A DNA stretch of 64,000 bases from Salinibacillus aidingensis (GCF_039522525.1 NZ_BAAADO010000002.1:496001-560000), one strand, 5' to 3'. Positions 27,150-36,977 are shown, counted from the stretch's first letter. Translations and numbers: made by a program. The notes: a model not told the origin generated them from the sequence alone.

Positions 27150-28082
27150 ATCAAGAGTACTGATAAATAATCCGACACTCAGCAATAATCCGAAGATCGT
27201 ATTCGTCTGAGCCGTCGCTTTCATCGCCGGCATCATTTGTACCGGAAGCTTTTTATCAATAAATTCACGATAGGCTTTTAACGGTTTAGGCAGGCTGAGA
27301 AGGACAACCAGCGGCCATGGAGTAAGGATTCCCGCAATCACTAAGCCGATAATCCATAAATAGGCAATCGCAAACAAAATGCCTAGGAAAATCACTGCTT
27401 TTTTATGCCCAAGCAAAATCGCGAGCGTTTTTCTCCCGGATTTCTCGTCCCCTTCACGATCTCGTATATTATTGGCCATATTAATCGCCCCGACTAAAAT
27501 AGCAACAGGAATGGAAATAAGTACACTCTCACCATTCACATAACCGGTTTGAATAAAAAAGGAAATGATAATAAATGCTGACCCCATACATAGCCCTGCC
27601 AGCAGTTCACCTAAAGGCGTTGAAGAAATCGGTAAAGGACCACCTGTATATAAGTAGCCAATTCCCATACCGATTAATCCGACAACAGCCAGCCACCAGG
27701 AGCTTGACATACAAATGTAAACCCCCAGTAACAGTGCAATCCCATAGGAACCTACAGCCATTCGTAATACCGATTCAGGCCTGAAGCCATCTCGTACAAT
27801 TGCTCCCCCAATTCCTACAGATTCCTCGTTATCAAGACCACGTTTGAAATCATAATATTCATTAAACATGTTTGTAGCAATTTGTATAAAAAGACAGGAT
27901 AAGAGCATCGCCATAAACAATGGCACAGACAAGTCACCGTAATGCATGGCCAAAACCGTACCAATTAAAACCGGTACGAAGGATGCGGTTAACGTGTGAG
28001 GACGGGTGAGCTGCCACAATATTTTCCCGGTACTTTGCTTAGCAGCGTGTCCGTCATCTATAAATTGAGATTTTGGATTCAT
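27147..28082 (-). CDS. menA: 1,4-dihydroxy-2-naphthoate polyprenyltransferase
   Basis: Membrane prenyltransferase that attaches the isoprenoid tail in menaquinone synthesis. 311 residues with about 8-9 helices. The first aspartate-rich motif, NMFNEYYDFKRGLDNEES, binds the prenyl diphosphate through Mg2+; the second is NMANNIRDREGDEKSGRKTL. A polar N-terminus precedes WQLTRPHTLTASFVPVLIG. AGGAGAG lies upstream of ATG 28082. The other men genes are not in the window, matching the usual Bacillus arrangement where menA is separate. Confidence 0.92.
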   Translation of the reverse strand: MNPKSQFIDDGHAAKQSTGKILWQLTRPHTLTASFVPVLIGTVLAMHYGDLSVPLFMAMLLSCLFIQIATNMFNEYYDFKRGLDNEESVGIGGAIVRDGFRPESVLRMAVGSYGIALLLGVYICMSSSWWLAVVGLIGMGIGYLYTGGPLPISSTPLGELLAGLCMGSAFIIISFFIQTGYVNGESVLISIPVAILVGAINMANNIRDREGDEKSGRKTLAILLGHKKAVIFLGILFAIAYLWIIGLVIAGILTPWPLVVLLSLPKPLKAYREFIDKKLPVQMMPAMKATAQTNTIFGLLLSVGLFISTLD

Positions 28083-28257
28083 TCCGCTTCTCTCCTTAAA
28101 CAGTTTTCTACAATTTATATAATATCACATCTTTGACAAATTTTTGTCCTATTCCATTCGTTAAATTTATCCTTTTATTTTCAGCTCAGAAAAATTTCCG
28201 GTTCGTTTCCAGGAGGGAAAATATGTTATAGTATAGGAAAGCGAAGGAGGTATTTAC

Positions 28258-29649
28258 ATGTCCGAACAAACGGTCTCGATTCAGCACCAGAAACAATCGC
28301 ACGAACTGGAAGTACGACGCATGGCGCTATATCAACAGAGTAAAATTGTAGAAGCTAATGACGATGAAACGACCTATTTTTTATTTTTCTATAAAGACCA
28401 CTATCTTACCTATGTAAAATCACCGCAAGTAAAACCGGATTCCTTTGCCGACCGGGCCTTTACTTCAGGTATTGTATGTTCCGCCCAGCACCCCTTAACA
28501 GTAGCCTTCCTTTCATCCGAAAAATCGTTTCGTAAGCATTCCTTTGAGCAATTATTCAGGAAAATGGAACAAAAACATACGCCCTATGAAGCAGGTTTAA
28601 TCGCAGCATTTTTTGATTCCTTTATAGAAAAAGAAGAGCTGGTTTCCTACTTTAAGGAATTATTTTACCGCTACCGCCGAAATGGGCAGACCTACCTAAG
28701 CTATCGAATCATCCGGATGCTCTTAGATGTACATCCAGACCATACATGGGTTCAGGACTTTGCCAAAAAGTTGGAGTTCCAAGCCTATGCCGAGTGGTAT
28801 AATCACCCCGATAGTGACCTGTTTCAAAAAGATCCTTTATTTGCCGAAAAGGTATACTTCCACAATCTTCAGGATGACTCATATTTTGAAGCCCTCTCCA
28901 CGCTTCTTAAGCAGGAGGACCGTCTGACTGACCTGCTGGCGATCACCATTTATAAGTTTTCGAAAAACCCGACAGAACCTCACTATCATAAGCTTTACTC
29001 TATGCTCGATGAATACTTAACCAAGGAACAAGTAGCAGATGTATTACAATCTCTTCTTGATTCAACTGGCGATTTCAAACCGATCACCCAGGACCTGATA
29101 AAGCTTTCCAGTGCATTAAGCAAGCCTCATAAAATGATTGATATGATTACCAATCATGCTCTGACCATTCCTGAAACAGAGGTTCCACTCGTTGAATCTG
29201 TGCTGGATCAGATCCATGTTCAATCCCGTGAAATAGATGTTAATAAATTTAATCAGCTCCTCCCCTCCCTCTATCAGTCTGATTCAATACGCCTGGAAAA
29301 ATTATTAAATAAATGTGTCAATCAGCTTCTCCTGGATCATGATATATCCTATGTGGCAGAATGGGCTGAGCCCTTTAAAAGCACACACCCGGAGTTACCC
29401 ATTTTACGTAAAATTGATCAAATGCTTGAGATAGAGAATGATCCCGACCAACAGCAGCTTTTAGGTGAATTATACTTTCAATTTGAACATTTCCAGCAGG
29501 CCATTGAATGCTTCAGCTTTGAAATGGAATTAAAGGAAGATGACCCTAAACCGGTCAGATGGCTATCAAAAGTTTATCAGGAGATGGGTATGCAGGACGA
29601 ATCGAAAGCCTACCAGCAGCTTTACAAAAACATTCAAAAAAACGCTTAG
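28258..29649 (+). CDS. Helical-repeat (TPR-like) protein of unknown function
   Basis: 463 residues, soluble, rich in Gln, Lys, Glu and aromatic residues. The last ~60 residues (LLGELYFQFEHFQQAIECFSFEMELKEDDPKPVRWLSKVYQEMG) look like two tetratricopeptide units, and the rest is helical. AAGGAGG lies 8 bases before ATG 28258, and a TATAGTATA element sits about 30 bases upstream. It diverges from menA. In Bacillus relatives uncharacterised proteins of this type adjoin menA, but no function is known. It may be a protein-binding scaffold. Confidence 0.65.
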   Translation: MSEQTVSIQHQKQSHELEVRRMALYQQSKIVEANDDETTYFLFFYKDHYLTYVKSPQVKPDSFADRAFTSGIVCSAQHPLTVAFLSSEKSFRKHSFEQLFRKMEQKHTPYEAGLIAAFFDSFIEKEELVSYFKELFYRYRRNGQTYLSYRIIRMLLDVHPDHTWVQDFAKKLEFQAYAEWYNHPDSDLFQKDPLFAEKVYFHNLQDDSYFEALSTLLKQEDRLTDLLAITIYKFSKNPTEPHYHKLYSMLDEYLTKEQVADVLQSLLDSTGDFKPITQDLIKLSSALSKPHKMIDMITNHALTIPETEVPLVESVLDQIHVQSREIDVNKFNQLLPSLYQSDSIRLEKLLNKCVNQLLLDHDISYVAEWAEPFKSTHPELPILRKIDQMLEIENDPDQQQLLGELYFQFEHFQQAIECFSFEMELKEDDPKPVRWLSKVYQEMGMQDESKAYQQLYKNIQKNA

Positions 29650-29764
29650 GCATCATTTAAACGGCACCCGAAATAATCTGCCTGTCCAGGCACGACATAC
29701 ACACACTTCCCAATAGATGAATAGGCTATCCCATAGCTTTTATTAGTGGAACCTAATTCCCACT

Positions 29765-29875
29765 ATTTATCACGTATTAACTGGCCGTAATACCCCCACT
29801 TCAAGTTTTGAGGGTAACCTAACAAGACTAAGTGGGGGATGGAGAAAACCCCCACTGATGGAAGTTTCACTTTAT
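29765..29875 (-). repeat. R1 intergenic repeat, copy 3 (short form, reversed)
   Basis: Read on the - strand it starts ATAAAGTGAAACTT, keeps the 5' arm of hairpin 1, then jumps from CTCCATCCCCCACT straight into TAGTCTTG. About 49 bases are missing between two ATCCCCCACT repeats of the long form. It keeps ACGGCCAGTTAATACGTGATAAAT. It fills most of the gap between the TPR-like gene and the phosphatase gene. Confidence 0.9.
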
Positions 29876-29908
29876 TGACAGTCTTTCATCTATTGGAGTT
29901 GATGGCAT

Positions 29909-32017
29909 ATGTTTCCTATCCCCAAACTTTTATCAGGTCCTGTGCTTAGAAGGATTTCACCGGAAGGAGCGTACATCTGGTTAGCTGCAAGTAAGCCCTA
30001 TTTCATCGATGGCGAGGTTTATCGAATTAAGGAAAATCCACAGGCTGATATACAGGATGATCCTCATCAATATGAGTACCTGAATGTATCCACAGGACAT
30101 GACATGATTCAGGCTGGAGAACATGTGTATATCTCACTAATAAAACTCACTCCCAAACAGGGATCTTTTCCTGTTGATCAGCTGTTAGGCTATAATTTAT
30201 TTTTCCAATATCAGGGTGAACGTGTGGATTTAGGGGACCTGAATCTCCTTTCTGACAGTAATCCTCATTCAATCGTTTACGGGACATTAAAACTTCCCAC
30301 CTTTTTTATACCTGGAAGAAAACAGACGAATATTCTTTATGGATCCTGTCGCAAGCCACACGGAGAGGGACAGGATACCTTTACCAGTGCAGATTTAGCC
30401 ATCCAGCAGCATCATCTTCATCTGGATCAGCGACCAGGCTCCCTGTTTTTAATGGGCGATCAGATTTATGCGGATGATATTGCAGATCCAGTATTTGCTA
30501 TGGTTACAAAATGGGTGAAGCGATTATTTGGAGACAACGAAGACCTGACAGATATTGATCCCCGCCTGAAACAGGAGCCCCTGCAATCATCGATCAACAA
30601 AATACATGCAAGACAATATATTTCAGAACAATTCTGCCAGTTCACTTCCAATCATGCACACAATCACCTGATGTCATTCCCAGAATATGCGGTAAAGTAT
30701 CTACTTCACTTCGGTCCCCAATTATGGGAGACCTCAGAAATTCCAGCCTTTGTAGACCTGATGAAACAAGATGCTTATTATTTCATTTATGGTGAAAATG
30801 AAGAAAATCAGGATGAACGAATGGATGAATTTGAAGAGCATCAATTGCGGTATCAGCAGCAGTTAAATCACATGGAGTCCTATCTTAAGGCTCTTCCACT
30901 GGTCAGACGTGTGCTGGCAAACACACCAACTTATATGATTTTTGATGATCATGATATTACCGATGATTGGAATCTCTCCCAGGAATGGAGAACAGCGGTT
31001 TATGAAGCACCACTTGGCCGGCATGTGGTAGCTAATGGACTCTCGGCTTACTTTTTATTTCAAGGCTGGGGCAATCAGCCGGATTCATTTGATAATCGTT
31101 TTATTGATACTTTATCAAAGCATCTACATTCCCTCTCTCCGGATTCACCAGTGTATGCAATCTGGATTGAACATCTATGGCGCTTTCATTCCTGGCATTT
31201 TACAGCACCAACGAAACCGGTCAGTTTATTTTTAGATACACGGACCATGCGTGGCTATGATCTGACACCAAAGCCCGTGCAAATTGGAAATCTATTAGAG
31301 GAAAGTATACCTCCTCCCCATTTGATAGGCAAAAGGGGCTGGAAACGAATAAATCATACTCTGTATTCAAGTAGCTGGGAAAAAGGGGATCCTTTGATTA
31401 TTGTATCTGCTACGCCTGTCTACGGAATCGGTCTTATAGAAACGTTTTTACAGGATTATGTCTATCCGCTGAAAGCTTTAGGGGTGCAGATCCGCTATCA
31501 GCTCGATTATGAGGCCTGGAAATATAACCATGCCGGATTTTCACTTCTCATGGACCAGATTTTATCCTGGAATCCAAAGCCTTGTATCATCTTATCAGGG
31601 GATGTGCATTATGGTGCGTCCGTCAAGTCAATCGTGACAAAAAAGAATCACCAGAACCTGCCCATCTATCAATTCACCAGTAGTCCCATTCATAATATGA
31701 GCTTTTCCGGAGTATGGGGACTCCTGCTGAGAAGTGCCGTCTGGTTTAATGCGTATAAGCGAAAACGAAAAGCCATTTATCGAACCTGTGATGAGCACAA
31801 CCGCCTTCATACAGGTGAAAACCAGCCGCCTGACAGCCGTAGCAGTGAGAAATGGCGCGAGGAAATTCATTATTTAAGGACAAATAAAGCATCTTTAATG
31901 GAGACAGATAATAATATCGGCCTCATTTCAATCCGGAATAAATCTATTCAGAATAAATTATTAAAATATGACGGCAAATTGTCAAAGGAAGTTCATTATT
32001 CTTTAAATCCCGATTAA
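29909..32017 (+). CDS. PhoD-like metallophosphatase/phosphodiesterase
   Basis: 702 residues with no signal peptide, so a cytoplasmic version. Metal-binding motifs of the PhoD/MPP superfamily are visible in order: GSCRKPHGEG, LFLMGDQIYADDIADP (Asp), MIFDDHDITDDWNL, and ILSGDVHYGAS near the C-terminus. TTGGAG precedes the ATG. Canonical PhoD is an exported phosphodiesterase, so this long cytoplasmic relative may hydrolyse another phosphoester. It is followed, after 23 bases, by a small CZB-like gene, and the two probably form a unit with a terminator at 32383. Confidence 0.82.
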   Translation: MFPIPKLLSGPVLRRISPEGAYIWLAASKPYFIDGEVYRIKENPQADIQDDPHQYEYLNVSTGHDMIQAGEHVYISLIKLTPKQGSFPVDQLLGYNLFFQYQGERVDLGDLNLLSDSNPHSIVYGTLKLPTFFIPGRKQTNILYGSCRKPHGEGQDTFTSADLAIQQHHLHLDQRPGSLFLMGDQIYADDIADPVFAMVTKWVKRLFGDNEDLTDIDPRLKQEPLQSSINKIHARQYISEQFCQFTSNHAHNHLMSFPEYAVKYLLHFGPQLWETSEIPAFVDLMKQDAYYFIYGENEENQDERMDEFEEHQLRYQQQLNHMESYLKALPLVRRVLANTPTYMIFDDHDITDDWNLSQEWRTAVYEAPLGRHVVANGLSAYFLFQGWGNQPDSFDNRFIDTLSKHLHSLSPDSPVYAIWIEHLWRFHSWHFTAPTKPVSLFLDTRTMRGYDLTPKPVQIGNLLEESIPPPHLIGKRGWKRINHTLYSSSWEKGDPLIIVSATPVYGIGLIETFLQDYVYPLKALGVQIRYQLDYEAWKYNHAGFSLLMDQILSWNPKPCIILSGDVHYGASVKSIVTKKNHQNLPIYQFTSSPIHNMSFSGVWGLLLRSAVWFNAYKRKRKAIYRTCDEHNRLHTGENQPPDSRSSEKWREEIHYLRTNKASLMETDNNIGLISIRNKSIQNKLLKYDGKLSKEVHYSLNPD

Positions 32018-32040
32018 TCCGTTCACAGCGGCTAATCAGG

Positions 32041-32379
32041 GTGACCGAAACGGAGCATAGATTACTGGAGTGGTGGCTTTACAATCAAATACTGGGCTAT
32101 CAAACTGAAAATATCGAGGGCAGCCTGCTTGCTCACAGCTGTGCATTAGGAACATGGATGAGGAAGTATGAAAATAATCCTGAAGTCAAATTGCTGTCTT
32201 CCTTTAAAAAGGCCAAAAACCTGCACGAAAAATACCATCAAAAGCTGGAACAGATTCAGTCACACATCCAGAATCAGAAGACCGAGGAGGCCTATCAGCA
32301 ATTATTGGATGTAAAGAATACATCGAGTCGTTTGGAACAATCTCTTAAGACATTGGAGACAGAACTGCTCAAAGTTTAA
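32041..32379 (+). CDS. Small stand-alone CZB-like (chemoreceptor zinc-binding) protein
   Basis: 112 residues, all helical with a coiled-coil tail. Residues 32-39 read HSCALGTW and 62-66 read HEKYH, matching the CZB signature C-x-L-G-x-W followed by H-x-x-x-H. With His6 this gives the expected three His and one Cys set (His6, Cys34, His62, His66). In known proteins this domain binds zinc at the end of chemoreceptors or diguanylate cyclases; here it stands alone. The start is GTG with a weak ribosome site. It is 23 bp after the phosphatase gene, so a shared role is plausible. Confidence 0.55.
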   Translation: MTETEHRLLEWWLYNQILGYQTENIEGSLLAHSCALGTWMRKYENNPEVKLLSSFKKAKNLHEKYHQKLEQIQSHIQNQKTEEAYQQLLDVKNTSSRLEQSLKTLETELLKV

Positions 32380-32382
32380 AAA

Positions 32383-32414
32383 AGAGAACGGACTAAATGT
32401 TCGTTCTCTCTCTA
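32383..32414. terminator. Bidirectional terminator
   Basis: AGAGAACG and CGTTCTCT pair with A and T tracts at either side, between the CZB-like gene and the convergent hydrolase gene. Confidence 0.75.
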
Positions 32415-33118
32415 TGTACTCTACCAATGAATTCTCTAACTAAACGGTTGTAAATATCAGGCTGATCGATGTTTGCCGTGTGACCTGCATTAGGGATAAG
32501 ACCAACTTCTATATGAGTGTTTTGTCTTTTCATATTAGCAGCCGCTTCTGCCTCATGTAATTCCTCGCTTCCATTTAAAACAAGTGCAGGCACTGCTATG
32601 CTCCTTATCTCATCAGCAGATAACGATGGATAGATATAGGTCATCGAATATAACACTTTCTCCAGTGTATCCTTCCATTTATCTCCATGCAGATCCTTAA
32701 AATGCCGCACAAGTTCATCATCACGATCTTCAATGTTACGAAAATAGTGATACTGCTGTTCCATAGCTCCAGTCATCTCCTCGGGTATCTCTGGAGAGTA
32801 CCCCGTTAACACAATTCCTTTTACAGACTCAGGAGATCTTAGAGCCGTATGAACAGCTAAGGAAGCTCCGAGGGAAAGGCCGATAATATAACCTTCTCCT
32901 CGCTCTTTAATATAAGAAATCACCCATTGAAGCGCATGCTTAAAGTACTCTTTATCAGCCTTCTCTGTTGAATAACCATGCCCTGGTAAATCAACAGCTT
33001 CCACGTTCATATCTTTAAAAGCTGACAGCTGCTTTGCAAAATGCGTTTGACCCGTTCCCATGAAGCCATGTAAAAAATAAACCTTGTCGATAAAAACCCC
33101 TCCCTCCGTTAAAATCAT
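32393..33118 (-). CDS. Alpha/beta-hydrolase (MenH-like)
   Basis: About 241 residues. The N-terminal HG motif (YFLHGFMGTG), the nucleophile elbow GLSLGASLA and late His in PNAGHTANIDQP give the Ser-Asp-His fold. The length and motifs resemble MenH and other short-chain hydrolases. The coordinate uses ATG 33118, with GGAGTGA inside the preceding gene's stop. A stronger site GGAGGGAGGGG with in-frame ATC at 33091 would give a shorter N-terminus starting at DKVYFLHG. It follows the hypothetical gene by 4 bases, so the two are probably coupled. Confidence 0.72.
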   Translation of the reverse strand: MILTEGGVFIDKVYFLHGFMGTGQTHFAKQLSAFKDMNVEAVDLPGHGYSTEKADKEYFKHALQWVISYIKERGEGYIIGLSLGASLAVHTALRSPESVKGIVLTGYSPEIPEEMTGAMEQQYHYFRNIEDRDDELVRHFKDLHGDKWKDTLEKVLYSMTYIYPSLSADEIRSIAVPALVLNGSEELHEAEAAANMKRQNTHIEVGLIPNAGHTANIDQPDIYNRLVREFIGRVHRERTNI

Positions 33119-33122
33119 GAAA

Positions 33123-33662
33123 TCACTCCAAAGGCTGCTGTAAAATTTCACTCATCAGCTTATTTGCAGTAGAAAGCGCTTCTGAGCGATTCCCGGCAGG
33201 AGCAGTAATCATCATACCATCCTTACTGCTCCATCTTGAACCTGATTCCCGCTGATCGTGAATCGTCAAGGCAAGTTCACCAAGCTGCTGGTTTAAAAAG
33301 ATGGTTCCAAGAAAATATAATGAAGGATAATTCTCATCTTCTTTTATTACTGTATACTTCACACCGTCACCGCGATCTTTAATATCAAACTGTATCCCCA
33401 CTTCCCCGGCATTCTCAGGAGGGATGTTTTGGCCATCAATCAGGATTGTGCCCCTAAACGTTCTGTTTCCAAATAAACGATTTTGAATTTCTCCATCAAG
33501 TTTTATCGTAACTGGCTCCTCCATTCCCATATTTTCACTGCCTAATTGATAGCGAACTCCTTCAAAGGTATGGGTATATGGTTTGGGATAGATATACCAT
33601 AACGTAAACAAAAGCACTGCTGTCACCAGTATCATAGCGGTCCATAAACCCTTTTTTCTCAA
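33123..33662 (-). CDS. Membrane-anchored protein of unknown function
   Basis: 179 residues. One N-terminal hydrophobic segment (about residues 7-24) anchors an extracytoplasmic domain with mostly beta-strand-like sequence. The start is TTG preceded by GTGGGGGG at 5 bases. No family was recognised. It is first in a two-gene unit with the alpha/beta hydrolase, with 4 bases between them. Confidence 0.6.
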   Translation of the reverse strand: MRKKGLWTAMILVTAVLLFTLWYIYPKPYTHTFEGVRYQLGSENMGMEEPVTIKLDGEIQNRLFGNRTFRGTILIDGQNIPPENAGEVGIQFDIKDRGDGVKYTVIKEDENYPSLYFLGTIFLNQQLGELALTIHDQRESGSRWSSKDGMMITAPAGNRSEALSTANKLMSEILQQPLE

Positions 33663-33832
33663 GTTATCCCCCCACGACTTTCTGCGAGTAAAATGAAAGC
33701 TTCTTAGTAAGTTATCTAAGTAATAACATTTAAACTATATTTCTATATATTTCGACATAATTACAGTCATAGCCTTCAATGTTTGAAAAGATTTATAGCT
33801 TTCAGGCTTCTTGAAGCGGATGCCATTTTCTT

Positions 33833-34726
33833 TTAAAAAACAATCGTCTTATTTTCATGGACAAGAATTCGATCCTCTAAGTGCCACTTCACAGCCCTGG
33901 TTAACACACTTCGCTCAATGGAAGCACCAATTTTCTTTAAATCCTGAACGTGGTCGCGATGATTAACCCTCATCACATCCTGTTCAATAATAGGGCCTTC
34001 ATCTAAATCATTCGTTACATAGTGTGAGGTCGCTCCAATAAGTTTGACTCCCCGCTCATAAGCACGCTCATATGGCTTTGCTCCCACAAAGGCCGGCAAA
34101 AAGGAATGATGAATATTAATAATTTTACGCTCATATGCCTGGACAAAATCCGACGTTAAAATCTGCATATATCTGGCCAGTACAATCAGGTCAATCTGGT
34201 ATTCCTTCAGAAGCTGCAGTTGTTGCTCCTCTGATTCCTGCCGGGTTTCTCGCGTTGCCGGTATGTAATAAAAGGGGATATTCAAGGACTCTACAACGCC
34301 CCGAGCCTCTTCATGATTACTTATGACTAAGGCAATTTCTGTCATCATATCTCCTGATTGCCATTCCCAGAGAAGCTCACGGAGACAATGCAGCTGTTTG
34401 GATACAAAAATCGCCGTTCTTTTTAACTCCTGGACGAGACTTAAATCCCAATTCATTGAAAATTTATCCGCAATCGTATGGAACTGGCTTTTTAATTCCT
34501 CTTTTCGATTCGCTAAATCAGGACACTCAAACTCAATCCGGATAAAAAAGGTTCCTCCCTCAGGGTTTGTTGAATGCTGATTTGAATCCATAATGTTCGC
34601 GTTAAATTTATACAAAAATTGAGATACAGCCGCGACAATTCCCGGCTGATCCGGACAGCTAATCAGCAGCCTTCCCCTGTCTTTCTGATTTTCCTTATAT
34701 TGATGCAGCTGTTCTTGAACTTCCAT
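33833..34726 (-). CDS. purU: Formyltetrahydrofolate deformylase
   Basis: Releases formate from 10-formyltetrahydrofolate, supplying PurT-type purine synthesis and balancing one-carbon units. The N-terminal ACT domain (LLISCPDQPGIVAAVSQFLYKFN) precedes the formyltransferase fold with NIHHSFLPAF, VKLIGATSHYV and DEGPIIEQDV. 297 residues, standard length. AAGGAGTCAG precedes ATG. Monocistronic. No riboswitch was recognised in the short leader. Confidence 0.92.
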   Translation of the reverse strand: MEVQEQLHQYKENQKDRGRLLISCPDQPGIVAAVSQFLYKFNANIMDSNQHSTNPEGGTFFIRIEFECPDLANRKEELKSQFHTIADKFSMNWDLSLVQELKRTAIFVSKQLHCLRELLWEWQSGDMMTEIALVISNHEEARGVVESLNIPFYYIPATRETRQESEEQQLQLLKEYQIDLIVLARYMQILTSDFVQAYERKIINIHHSFLPAFVGAKPYERAYERGVKLIGATSHYVTNDLDEGPIIEQDVMRVNHRDHVQDLKKIGASIERSVLTRAVKWHLEDRILVHENKTIVF

Positions 34727-34773
34727 TGTTTCTGACTCCTTTTTATGAATTTATGAATTATACGATCTGAGAA

Positions 34774-34796
34774 CTAAACGGTCGCCTTCGCTTTTC
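34774..34796. repeat. Type B repeat core, isolated copy
   Basis: The same 23-bp core as at 12354 and 12598 (CTAAACG then GTCGCCTTCGCTTTTC), here lying four bases from the topB stop, matching its position next to the BCCT stop. Confidence 0.75.
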
Positions 34797-34799
34797 TAC

Positions 34800-36977
34800 C
34801 TACTTAAATTCCATTTTCCATGAAAAGTATTTTTTATCAGGGTCTTTTTCGTATTTTAGGTAGGCGCTGAATTTTTTGCCTTTTTTGCTGGTCAGGCCTT
34901 TTACGTGGGCGCGGCCGTTTTTGAGTAAAGATTTGACCATCGTTTTGGTGGGCTTCTTTTTCATGCTGGCCAGGTACTTATCATTTTTCCAGATAGCGAA
35001 TGAGCAGCCCTTTCCCTTTTTCCAGTTGCTGCAGCTGAAGGCCACGTATGAATCGACGACATTTTCGCCGCACACCGGACATTTTCCAAGGACTTCATTG
35101 CTATTTTTCGATGACTTGATCTCATTGATGGTAATGTCTTCAGCCTGCTTGATTTTTTCGACCGAGTCAGATGTGAAGGAAAATACCAGGTCTAAAAACT
35201 GGTCCTTTTTTACCCTGTTTTTCTCAATATCTGATAGAGTTTTTTCCAATCGTCCTGTGAACTCCAAATCAAACAGCTCCGGGATAGGGAAGGATTCTAC
35301 AAGTCTCTTTCCTAACGGAGTACAGATCAGATTTTTCTTATCAGCTTTAATATATCCGATATCCTTCAGCTTTTTGATCGTTTCTGCCCTGGTGGCCGGA
35401 GTTCCGATACTGAAACCAGCCAAAATACTGCCCAGCATTTCCTCATCGCTCGAGTCCTCGCCTGCATCTTCTTCCTCTTTATAGCTCTTCCCACAGGTCT
35501 CCATCACTTTAAGGAGTGTTTTTTCCGTATGACGTTTTGGCGGTTTGGTCATATGGGAGGAAACCTTTGCGTCCACCACAGAAACCTGGTCATTCAGATT
35601 TACCTTTGGCAGGATGACATCTTTGGATTGAATATGGTCAACCTTTTTCCAACCTTCAACAATCTGGACCTTACCCTTCGTTAAAAAGTACCCGTTTACA
35701 TCCTCTGCATCCACTTTCGTTTTTAACAGCGTCTGTTCTGATTCAGCAATCGGCATAAATTGCATAATAAAACGATTTTTAATGGCTGTATAAACGATTT
35801 CCTGATCCCGGGTCAGCTGTTTCGGCTTCATGTATGTAGGAATAATTGCGCTATGGCTTTCTACCTTTTGATTATTAAAGACACGCTTTGATTTTTTAAA
35901 GGTAATTTCATCTTTATAAGGGAGATTCTCTGAATGGACTTTTAATACCTTGGCTGTTTTTCCAACCAGACTTTCATCCAGGGCGATACTGGACGTCCTA
36001 GGATAAGTAATCAATTTTTTCTCATATAAAGATTGGGCCACTTTCAAAACTTTATCACTGGACCAGCCCTTAAATTTATTTGTAATAAATCCCTGCAAGT
36101 TTGATAGATTAAATAAATAAGGAGGGAACTCTTTTTTCCTTTCCACCTGCTTGTCGATGACGTTTGCATCCTTGTTCGTGACCGCATCCTGAATCCGGGT
36201 TAAAACGTTCTGATCATTGAACTTTTCCTGTTTCTCTTCAATGTACGTTCCTTCATACGTTTCTCCATCCTTCGTTTTGAAGGCTGCCGTAAGTTTAAAA
36301 TACTCTTCCGGCTTAAACTGCTCAATTTCCTTATCCCTGTCATAAATAATTTTTAACGTTGGCAGTAAAACGCGCCCGATATTGAGTGCCTTCCCTTTCC
36401 CCTTTTGATATTTCAACGTGGCTACAGATGTAAGGTTGATTCCAATCACCCAATCTGCCCACTGTCTGCTCATACCTGCATCTAGTAAAGGACGCAATTC
36501 CTGGTTGGGCCTGAGCCGGTTCATTCCTTCTTTTACTCCCTCTGGCGTCCATTCATTCAGCAGCAACCGATAGACCTGCTTTTTCGGCTTCTGTTTATAG
36601 ATTATACTGTCCCCGATCAACTGCCCTTCACGGTCATAATCACAGGCAGAGATAATCGCTTCTACATCTGTTCGTTTCATTAACTGATGAACAGTTTTGA
36701 GCTGCTTTTGCACACCCCAGTCCGGCTTGGAGCGGTCTTTTGGGTTGCTTTTCACTTTATACTGGAAACTGGACGGAATAAACGGGAAGTTGTCCATTTT
36801 CCAGCGGGCCATTTTGGAGTCATAATCTTTGGCATCATAGAGCTCAAGCAAATGTCCAAAAGCCCAGGTGATAAGGAAATTGTCCCCTTCATAATAGCCA
36901 TCCTTTTTGCCTTTAACGTTTAGTGCATCGGCAATGTTCTTCGCTACGGACGGTTTTTCCGCTAAAATCAATTGCAT
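34800..36977 (-). CDS. topB: DNA topoisomerase III (type IA)
   Basis: 725 residues. The Toprim domain opens with LILAEKPSVAKNIA and SACDYDREGQLIGD; the active-site tyrosine lies in LITYPRTSSIALDESLVG. The C-terminus has a zinc-finger-like stretch with CPVCGENV and CSNWKKGKGC. The enzyme relaxes and decatenates DNA through a covalent single-strand break. GGAG 9 bases before ATG. Monocistronic, and the 3' end carries a type B repeat core. Confidence 0.93.
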   Translation of the reverse strand: MQLILAEKPSVAKNIADALNVKGKKDGYYEGDNFLITWAFGHLLELYDAKDYDSKMARWKMDNFPFIPSSFQYKVKSNPKDRSKPDWGVQKQLKTVHQLMKRTDVEAIISACDYDREGQLIGDSIIYKQKPKKQVYRLLLNEWTPEGVKEGMNRLRPNQELRPLLDAGMSRQWADWVIGINLTSVATLKYQKGKGKALNIGRVLLPTLKIIYDRDKEIEQFKPEEYFKLTAAFKTKDGETYEGTYIEEKQEKFNDQNVLTRIQDAVTNKDANVIDKQVERKKEFPPYLFNLSNLQGFITNKFKGWSSDKVLKVAQSLYEKKLITYPRTSSIALDESLVGKTAKVLKVHSENLPYKDEITFKKSKRVFNNQKVESHSAIIPTYMKPKQLTRDQEIVYTAIKNRFIMQFMPIAESEQTLLKTKVDAEDVNGYFLTKGKVQIVEGWKKVDHIQSKDVILPKVNLNDQVSVVDAKVSSHMTKPPKRHTEKTLLKVMETCGKSYKEEEDAGEDSSDEEMLGSILAGFSIGTPATRAETIKKLKDIGYIKADKKNLICTPLGKRLVESFPIPELFDLEFTGRLEKTLSDIEKNRVKKDQFLDLVFSFTSDSVEKIKQAEDITINEIKSSKNSNEVLGKCPVCGENVVDSYVAFSCSNWKKGKGCSFAIWKNDKYLASMKKKPTKTMVKSLLKNGRAHVKGLTSKKGKKFSAYLKYEKDPDKKYFSWKMEFK

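Noticed and set aside
33663..33832. A riboswitch in the gap upstream of the 33123-33662 gene and downstream of purU
   Set aside because: AT-rich; no known aptamer pattern was recognised by eye.
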